DNA from: Vibrio sp. UCD-FRSSP16_30
Lineage (GTDB): Bacteria; Pseudomonadota; Gammaproteobacteria; Enterobacterales; Vibrionaceae
Length of the DNA: 64,000 nt
NCBI RefSeq assembly: GCF_001676025.1
Contig: NZ_LZFW01000005.1
Coordinates: 18,976-82,975 of the forward strand
Direction of reading: 5' to 3'
Below, in pieces: positions 59,149 through 64,000 of this stretch. Under the pieces are notes generated by a model. The model worked only from the letters and a program-made list of their open reading frames with translations, did not search any database and was not told the origin of the DNA. The translations under genes and the position numbers were made by a program. Within the stretch, counting starts at the first letter, position 1. Each line of letters opens with the position of its first letter.

Positions 59149-60981
59149 ATGAGCAACTCAAAGTTTCACATAGTTAAGAAGGTTCGCCAGCAAGTTGTCG
59201 ACGGAGGAAACCGTGTCGCACTTAAGCATAAAGTAAATGGTGCTTGGTGTGATATTTCTTGGTCACAGTTTGGACAGCAAATGGATGCTGTTTCTATGGC
59301 ACTTTTAGCTCAAGGATTGAGTGTTCAAGATAAAGTTGGGATTTACTCCAATAACATGCCTAAATGGACAATGGCAGACCTAGGTTCACTACAAGCACGA
59401 GTTGTTACTGTTCCTATTTATCCGACTAATACTGCCGATCAGTCTGCATACGTTATTCAAAATGCTGATGTAAAAGTACTGTTCGTTGGCGAGCAGGAAC
59501 AATACGATATATCAGTTTCGATCTTTGAGCAGTGTGAGCAACTTGAGCTTATCGTTGCGATGTGTGACAGCATTAAATTAGCTGATAACGATTTCAGTGT
59601 CTCATGGCAGCAGTTTACACAATCACAGTCAGCAAATGCTCAAACACTCAAAGAAGAGTTTGAACAGCGCATTCAAGATGCCACTCTAGATGATCTCGTT
59701 ACGTTGATTTACACTTCAGGTACAACGGGTCAGCCAAAAGGTGTCATGTTAGATTATGCTAACTTTGCCTCCCAGCTTGAAGGACATGCGATACGTCTTA
59801 ACTTAACTAAAGATGATGTTTCATTGTGCTTCTTGCCATTATCTCATGTCTTTGAGCGCGCATGGACGATGTTTGTTCTCTACACTGGGGCAACAAATGC
59901 TTACTTAGTTGATACCATGCAAGTTCGTGATGCACTAGGTGAGGTTAAGCCTACCGTTATGTGTGCAGTTCCGCGCTTCTATGAGAAAATTTTCTCTGCT
60001 ATTCACGAAAAAGTATCTCATTCTTCATTTGTGAAAAAAGCGATGTTTACGTGGGCTGTCAACATGGGGGCGCGCCTAGCACTGTGTAAGCAAGAGCAGC
60101 GTGAACCTTCTTACTTACTCACTCGTAGCCATGCACTAGCTGACAAATTGGTACTGAGCAAGTTAAGAGCTTTATTGGGTGGCAATATCACCATGATGCC
60201 TTGTGGTGGCGCTAAACTAGATGAAACGATCGGTCGTTTTTTCCATGCATTAGGGCTTAATGTTAAGCTTGGCTATGGAATGACAGAAACAACCGCTACG
60301 GTTTCTTGTTGGGATGAACCTAACTTTGACCCTGACTCTATTGGTACATCAATGCCAGGAGCTCAGGTTAAAATCGGTGAGAACAATGAGATTCTAGTTA
60401 AAGGGCCAATGGTCATGCGTGGCTATTATAAACTTCCTGAAGAAACCGCGAAAACCTTTGATGAAAACGGTTTTCTGAAGACAGGTGACGCCGGTCATTT
60501 TGATGATAATGGCAGTCTTTTTATTACCGATCGTATTAAAGAGTTGATGAAAACATCGGGTGGTAAATACATTGCGCCACAAGTTGTTGAAGGCACTATT
60601 GGTAAAGATCATTTTATTGAGCAAATTGCGGTTATTGCTGATACTCGTAAATTTGTTTCAGCTCTTATCGTACCAAGTTACGAAGCATTAGAAGTGCATG
60701 CCAAAGAGCTCAATATTAAATATCAAGATAAAGTGGATTTGCTAAAACACAGTCAGATAGTGGAAATGCTAGAAGCTCGTGTGACTGAGTTACAGAAAAA
60801 CTTAGCTAAGTTTGAACAAGTAAAAAAATTCAAACTTCTGCCAAAGGCATTCTCTATGGAGAAGGGTGAACTTACGCCAACTCAGAAGCTTCGTCGTAAG
60901 GTTATCAATGACCGTTATCAAGACGAAATTGAAGAAATGTACAATGACAAAGACAAAAGTAAGTCAAAGCCTAAAAAGTAA
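59149..60981 (+). CDS. AMP-forming acyl-CoA synthetase, long-chain fatty-acid ligase type
   Basis: 610 residues of the adenylate-forming superfamily: AMP-binding YTSGTTGQPKGVML (about 190-203), GYGMTETTATV, the hinge TGDAGHFDDNG and the C-terminal KTSGGKYIAPQ with an ATP/CoA loop. The class is that of bacterial FadD15-like long-chain acyl-CoA ligases, the same as V. cholerae's ligase next to leuO. Not FadD proper, which is usually elsewhere. It has its own promoter region and terminator. Confidence 0.92.
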   Translation: MSNSKFHIVKKVRQQVVDGGNRVALKHKVNGAWCDISWSQFGQQMDAVSMALLAQGLSVQDKVGIYSNNMPKWTMADLGSLQARVVTVPIYPTNTADQSAYVIQNADVKVLFVGEQEQYDISVSIFEQCEQLELIVAMCDSIKLADNDFSVSWQQFTQSQSANAQTLKEEFEQRIQDATLDDLVTLIYTSGTTGQPKGVMLDYANFASQLEGHAIRLNLTKDDVSLCFLPLSHVFERAWTMFVLYTGATNAYLVDTMQVRDALGEVKPTVMCAVPRFYEKIFSAIHEKVSHSSFVKKAMFTWAVNMGARLALCKQEQREPSYLLTRSHALADKLVLSKLRALLGGNITMMPCGGAKLDETIGRFFHALGLNVKLGYGMTETTATVSCWDEPNFDPDSIGTSMPGAQVKIGENNEILVKGPMVMRGYYKLPEETAKTFDENGFLKTGDAGHFDDNGSLFITDRIKELMKTSGGKYIAPQVVEGTIGKDHFIEQIAVIADTRKFVSALIVPSYEALEVHAKELNIKYQDKVDLLKHSQIVEMLEARVTELQKNLAKFEQVKKFKLLPKAFSMEKGELTPTQKLRRKVINDRYQDEIEEMYNDKDKSKSKPKK

Positions 60982-61000
60982 TGGCTTAATCGAATAAATA

Positions 61001-61037
61001 AACCCCTGTAACCTGTTTTAGGTTACAGGGGTTTTTT
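61001..61037 (+). terminator. Terminator of the acyl-CoA ligase gene
   Basis: Perfect 13-bp stem (61001-61013 and 61021-61033) with a 7-nt loop, followed by T4 beyond the stem. Strong. Confidence 0.93.
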
Positions 61038-61169
61038 ATTTGTAGGGATAAAGAGTACAACCTTAACCGTCTAATGCTACGACTTATTTAGTACTCATAT
61101 TACTGTTAATGAAATGTGATTTTGTCGTGGACAGATAGTGGGCAAAAACGGTATGGTGAACGAGTTATC

Positions 61170-61191
61170 TATGTCAGCTATAGCTGACATA
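61170..61191. promoter_or_regulatory. 22-bp perfect palindrome upstream of ilvI
   Basis: TATGTCAGCTA is followed at once by its complement TAGCTGACATA (61170-61191), a perfect 22-bp palindrome with no loop, about 145 bp before the ilvI start. The symmetry without spacing suits a dimeric DNA-binding protein more than an RNA hairpin. The regulator is unknown; Lrp and LeuO act on ilvIH in other bacteria. Confidence 0.55.
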
Positions 61192-61286
61192 AGAACATAG
61201 TAGAATCGTTGTTGAGGTAGCACTTAGGTTACTCGACAGGGAATAAGATACTTTAGGCTACGAATAAGCCCTAGCTATGTAACCCA

Positions 61287-61313
61287 ACGAATAAATAACC
61301 CACATTTATTCGT
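61287..61313 (+). other. Hairpin just upstream of the ilvI ribosome site
   Basis: ACGAATAAAT (61287-61296) pairs with ATTTATTCGT (61304-61313), 7-nt loop. It ends 7 bases before the AAGGAG at 61321 and could tune ribosome access. Confidence 0.5.
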
Positions 61314-61333
61314 CGATGGTAAGGAGAAAGTTA

Positions 61334-63055
61334 ATGGAAATGTTATCTGGCGCAGAAATAATCGTCCAGTCATTGATCGAAGAGCAAGTTGAGCAGATCT
61401 TTGGCTATCCTGGCGGTTCCGTTCTTGATATTTATGATGCCCTTCATGCAAAAACTGACCAAATAAAACACGTTTTAGTTCGCCATGAGCAAGCAGCCAC
61501 ACACATGGCTGATGGCTACGCACGTTCAACAGGTAAACCCGGCGTTGTATTAGTCTGTTCAGGCCCTGGCGCGACCAATACAGTAACTGGAATCGCAACC
61601 GCTTATATGGATTCAATTCCAATGATCGTGATCTCAGGAAACGTACCAAATAGTTTAATTGGTAATGATGCGTTTCAAGAGTGTGACATCGTTGGGGTGT
61701 CTCGACCAATTGTAAAACATAGTTTTTTAGTCAAGCGCGCTGAAGATATCGCTGAAACGGTTAAAAAAGCCTTTTTTATTGCCTCGACGGGTCGACCTGG
61801 TCCTGTGGTCATTGATGTGCCAAAAGACATCATGAACCCGCAAATTAAATTGCCTTATCAATACCCAGAAACTATCAAAATGCGCTCTTATAACCCAACA
61901 ACGTCTGGGCATAAAGGGCAAATCAAAAAGGCATTGAAAGCGCTTCTAGAAGCGAAAAAACCAGTACTGTATGTTGGTGGTGGCGCGGTCATCTCTGAGT
62001 CTGATAAATACCTCCTAAATCTAGCTGAGAAGCTTAACTTACCTGTAGTCAGTACATTGATGGGCTTAGGTGCTTTCCCTGGTATGCATAATAACTCCTT
62101 AGGGATGTTAGGAATGCACGGCACCTATGAAGCCAATATGGCAATGCACAATGCTGATCTTATTTTTGGTGTGGGTGTTCGCTTTGATGATCGAACAACC
62201 AACAACTTAGAAAAATACTGTCCTGATGCAAAAGTCATTCATATCGATATAGATCCTTCATCAGTATCTAAAAATGTACGCGCTGATCTGCCTATTGTTG
62301 GTTCTGCGGATAAAGTATTGGAATGCATGGTGTCGTTGTTAGATAACCAAGATGCAGACAATGATAAGCAAGCAATCGATAGCTGGTGGAGCGAAATTCA
62401 AACTTGGCGTGATCGTAATTGCTTAGCTTATGACAAATCATCAGACAAAATTAAGCCACAACAAGTTATTGAAACACTGCACAAACTGACTGATGGCGAT
62501 GCTTATGTTGCATCCGATGTTGGTCAGCATCAAATGTTTGCAGCGCTATATTATCCGTTCAAGCAGTCTCGTCGTTGGATTAACTCTGGCGGACTTGGCA
62601 CTATGGGCTTTGGTTTACCTGCCGGTATGGGAGTTAAGTTCGCTCACCCTGAAGAAGAAGTAGTAGTGGTGACCGGAGATGGCAGTATTCAAATGAATAT
62701 CCAAGAGCTTTCTACCGCTCTGCAATATGGTATCCCAGTTAAAATCATTAACTTAAACAACCGTTTCTTAGGCATGGTTAAGCAGTGGCAAGACATTATC
62801 TATGAAGGGCGTCATTCCAACTCATACATGACATCAGTTCCTGACTTTGCCGCTATTGCAGAGGCTTATGGACATGTTGGTATCCGCATATCTTCACCGG
62901 ATGAGTTAGAGTCAGGGCTACAAAAAGCCCTTGATCTGAAAGATCGCTTAGTCTTTGTCGATATTAGTGTTGATGAAACAGAGCACGTCTACCCAATGCA
63001 GGTTAAAGGTGAAGGCATGGATAGTATGTGGTTAAGCAAGACGGAGAGAACTTAA
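61334..63055 (+). CDS. ilvI: Acetolactate synthase III large subunit
   Basis: ThDP-dependent enzyme joining two pyruvates (valine, leucine) or pyruvate and 2-ketobutyrate (isoleucine). 573 residues from ATG 61334 (AAGGAG upstream): [13 protein letters not shown] start, [15 protein letters not shown], the catalytic glutamate in [13 protein letters not shown] (Glu52), and the ThDP motif [15 protein letters not shown]. coli IlvI is 574. ilvH follows after one base. Confidence 0.97.
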   Translation: MEMLSGAEIIVQSLIEEQVEQIFGYPGGSVLDIYDALHAKTDQIKHVLVRHEQAATHMADGYARSTGKPGVVLVCSGPGATNTVTGIATAYMDSIPMIVISGNVPNSLIGNDAFQECDIVGVSRPIVKHSFLVKRAEDIAETVKKAFFIASTGRPGPVVIDVPKDIMNPQIKLPYQYPETIKMRSYNPTTSGHKGQIKKALKALLEAKKPVLYVGGGAVISESDKYLLNLAEKLNLPVVSTLMGLGAFPGMHNNSLGMLGMHGTYEANMAMHNADLIFGVGVRFDDRTTNNLEKYCPDAKVIHIDIDPSSVSKNVRADLPIVGSADKVLECMVSLLDNQDADNDKQAIDSWWSEIQTWRDRNCLAYDKSSDKIKPQQVIETLHKLTDGDAYVASDVGQHQMFAALYYPFKQSRRWINSGGLGTMGFGLPAGMGVKFAHPEEEVVVVTGDGSIQMNIQELSTALQYGIPVKIINLNNRFLGMVKQWQDIIYEGRHSNSYMTSVPDFAAIAEAYGHVGIRISSPDELESGLQKALDLKDRLVFVDISVDETEHVYPMQVKGEGMDSMWLSKTERT

Positions 63056-63056
63056 T

Positions 63057-63551
63057 ATGAGACATATCATTTCGTTACTAATGGAAAACCAACCTGGCTC
63101 ACTGTCTCGCGTTGTCGGTTTGTTTTCTCAACGTGGTTATAACATTGAGTCTTTAACGGTTTCTCCAACTGACGATGAAACCCTTTCTCGTCTAAATATC
63201 ACAACAGAAACTAATGAATTACAACTTGAGCAAATTCAAAAACAGTTGCATAAGCTGATTGATGTGCTCAAGGTTCAAGAGGTCACCGAGTCTGATTATA
63301 TTGAGCGTGAGCTGATGATGGTGAAGTTAAAAGCCTCTGGATTTGCTCGTGCAGAAGTAAAGCGAACGGCTGACATTTTCCGCGGACAAATTGTCGATGT
63401 CACGGCATCTCAATATACCGTTCAACTAGCGGGTACCAGCGATAAATTAGATGCCTTTATCAAAGCTGTTTCTGAGCTTACTGACGTAATTGAAGTAGCT
63501 CGAAGCGGTGTTGTGGGTATTGCACGCGGTGAAAGAGCATTGAAAGCTTAG
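63057..63551 (+). CDS. ilvH: Acetolactate synthase III small (regulatory) subunit
   Basis: Confers valine feedback control on IlvI. 164 residues, as in E. coli: N-terminal ACT domain starting MRHIISLLMENQPGSLSRVVGLFSQ (in two parts) and a C-terminal dimerisation domain. GGAG lies before the ATG, one base after the ilvI stop. Confidence 0.97.
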   Translation: MRHIISLLMENQPGSLSRVVGLFSQRGYNIESLTVSPTDDETLSRLNITTETNELQLEQIQKQLHKLIDVLKVQEVTESDYIERELMMVKLKASGFARAEVKRTADIFRGQIVDVTASQYTVQLAGTSDKLDAFIKAVSELTDVIEVARSGVVGIARGERALKA

Positions 63552-63647
63552 TTTTAATTTAAGCATTACAGGTTATCGAACATGCTCTCATAAAGTATAA
63601 AGTCTGATTAACCTTATGAAATAACAATGTTTATATTAGTTTTACTA

Positions 63648-63676
63648 AAACCATCTCTATACAGAGGTGGTTTTTT
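63648..63676 (+). terminator. Terminator of ilvIH
   Basis: Perfect 11-bp stem (63648-63658 and 63663-63673) with loop ATAC and T6 overlapping the base. It lies 97 bases past the ilvH stop. Confidence 0.92.
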
Positions 63677-63826
63677 ATTGGCTAAAAATTAGAGCTAGAA
63701 CAAAAAGTCATACAAATAGCATTGATTGAATGTTTTTTGAACGATAAAATACACTTTGTGGAATAATACAGTATCGCAGAGTAAGAGAGAGGGACTTCCT
63801 CCTTCGTGATCAGATTGAGGCGAAGT

Positions 63827-63958
63827 ATGTTTAAAAATACATTTATAAGATTAATTGTTGGTGGTTTGCTTGTTATGGCAATGACGCTAAATACCATTTA
63901 TTTTTTGCCATTGGTGTTACTGATGAATACGCATCGCCGAGAGCTTTTTTCTTACTAG
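63827..63958 (+). CDS. Predicted 43-residue hydrophobic protein
   Basis: A short ORF, ATG 63827 to TAG 63956-63958, with GAGG about 8 nt before the start. The product begins MFKNTFIRLIVGGLLVMA and ends MNTHRRELFSY; residues about 7-33 are strongly hydrophobic, flanked by basic residues at both ends. This looks like a small inner-membrane protein, but no family is recognised and it could be chance. The window ends 42 bases later, at the start of what looks like a hairpin (AAAAAAAGAGAGCC). Confidence 0.5.
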   Translation: MFKNTFIRLIVGGLLVMAMTLNTIYFLPLVLLMNTHRRELFSY

Positions 63959-64000
63959 AATCTGTTTTATCACAAATATTAGACATAAAAAAAGAGAGCC

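Noticed and set aside
61153..61200. 15-codon ORF upstream of ilvI (reads MVNELSMSAIADIRT) as an ilv leader peptide
   Set aside because: Only scattered Val, Leu and Ile, no ribosome site and no terminator-antiterminator pair follows. The DNA palindrome inside it explains the sequence better.

Overview
The window reads as a piece of the main chromosome of a Vibrionaceae bacterium, most likely a Vibrio. The gene order matches what I know of the Vibrio cholerae large chromosome: zinc-uptake zrg genes, ytfJ, msrA, tamAB, fbp and mpl; then argR, mdh, ispB, rplU, rpmA and obgE; then lptD, surA, pdxA, rsmA, apaG and apaH; then leuABCD, leuO and ilvIH. The base composition is moderately AT-rich and even. 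I see no phage, insertion sequence, integron, CRISPR array, tRNA or rRNA. It is mostly core genome, with a few accessory-looking stretches.

Layout. 1-5.4 kb: the end of a siroheme methyltransferase gene, a four-gene zinc-uptake operon with a His-rich receptor, ytfJ and msrA. 5.5-15.4 kb: the TamA/TamB outer-membrane pair, ytfP, lipocalin, fbp, mpl and ubiX. 15.5-21.9 kb: a PIN-PhoH protein, rapA, rluA and a 2-hydroxyacid dehydrogenase. 22.1-26.4 kb: a TAXI-type TRAP transporter operon (receptor, an overlooked 43-residue membrane protein, fused permease, Usp protein). 26.8-31.8 kb: argR, mdh, ispB, rplU-rpmA and obgE. 31.9-36.5 kb: a FUSC membrane protein, the yjjPB exporter, folA, an orphan LysR regulator and a small outer-membrane barrel. 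36.5-44.4 kb: the envelope and housekeeping cluster apaH-apaG-rsmA-pdxA-surA-lptD, with djlA divergent. 44.4-50.8 kb: two DUF proteins and leuABCD, preceded by a readable attenuator and LeuL leader peptide. 51.4-57.6 kb: an RND efflux pair, then a PAP2 phosphatase and a glycosyltransferase. 57.9-63.6 kb: leuO, an acyl-CoA ligase and ilvIH. A second 43-residue membrane ORF closes the window.

Functional links. TamAB, SurA, LptD and DjlA serve outer-membrane assembly or envelope homeostasis. LeuABCD, LeuO and IlvIH make and regulate branched-chain amino acids. Mdh, Fbp, the TRAP transporter and the hydroxyacid dehydrogenase serve central carbon use. The zrg cluster serves zinc uptake.

The observations most worth a second look are: (i) the 43-residue one-helix protein between the TAXI receptor and its permease; (ii) a good Pho-box-like direct repeat in front of the PAP2 phosphatase-glycosyltransferase pair, which suggests a phosphate-controlled lipid-remodelling module; (iii) the leu attenuator with five consecutive leucine codons; (iv) a heptanucleotide repeat at the rsmA-apaG junction; (v) mutually exclusive palindromes, one a near-ideal CRP site, between argR and the TAXI operon; and (vi) an LptD with one barrel cysteine instead of the vicinal pair known from E. 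coli.
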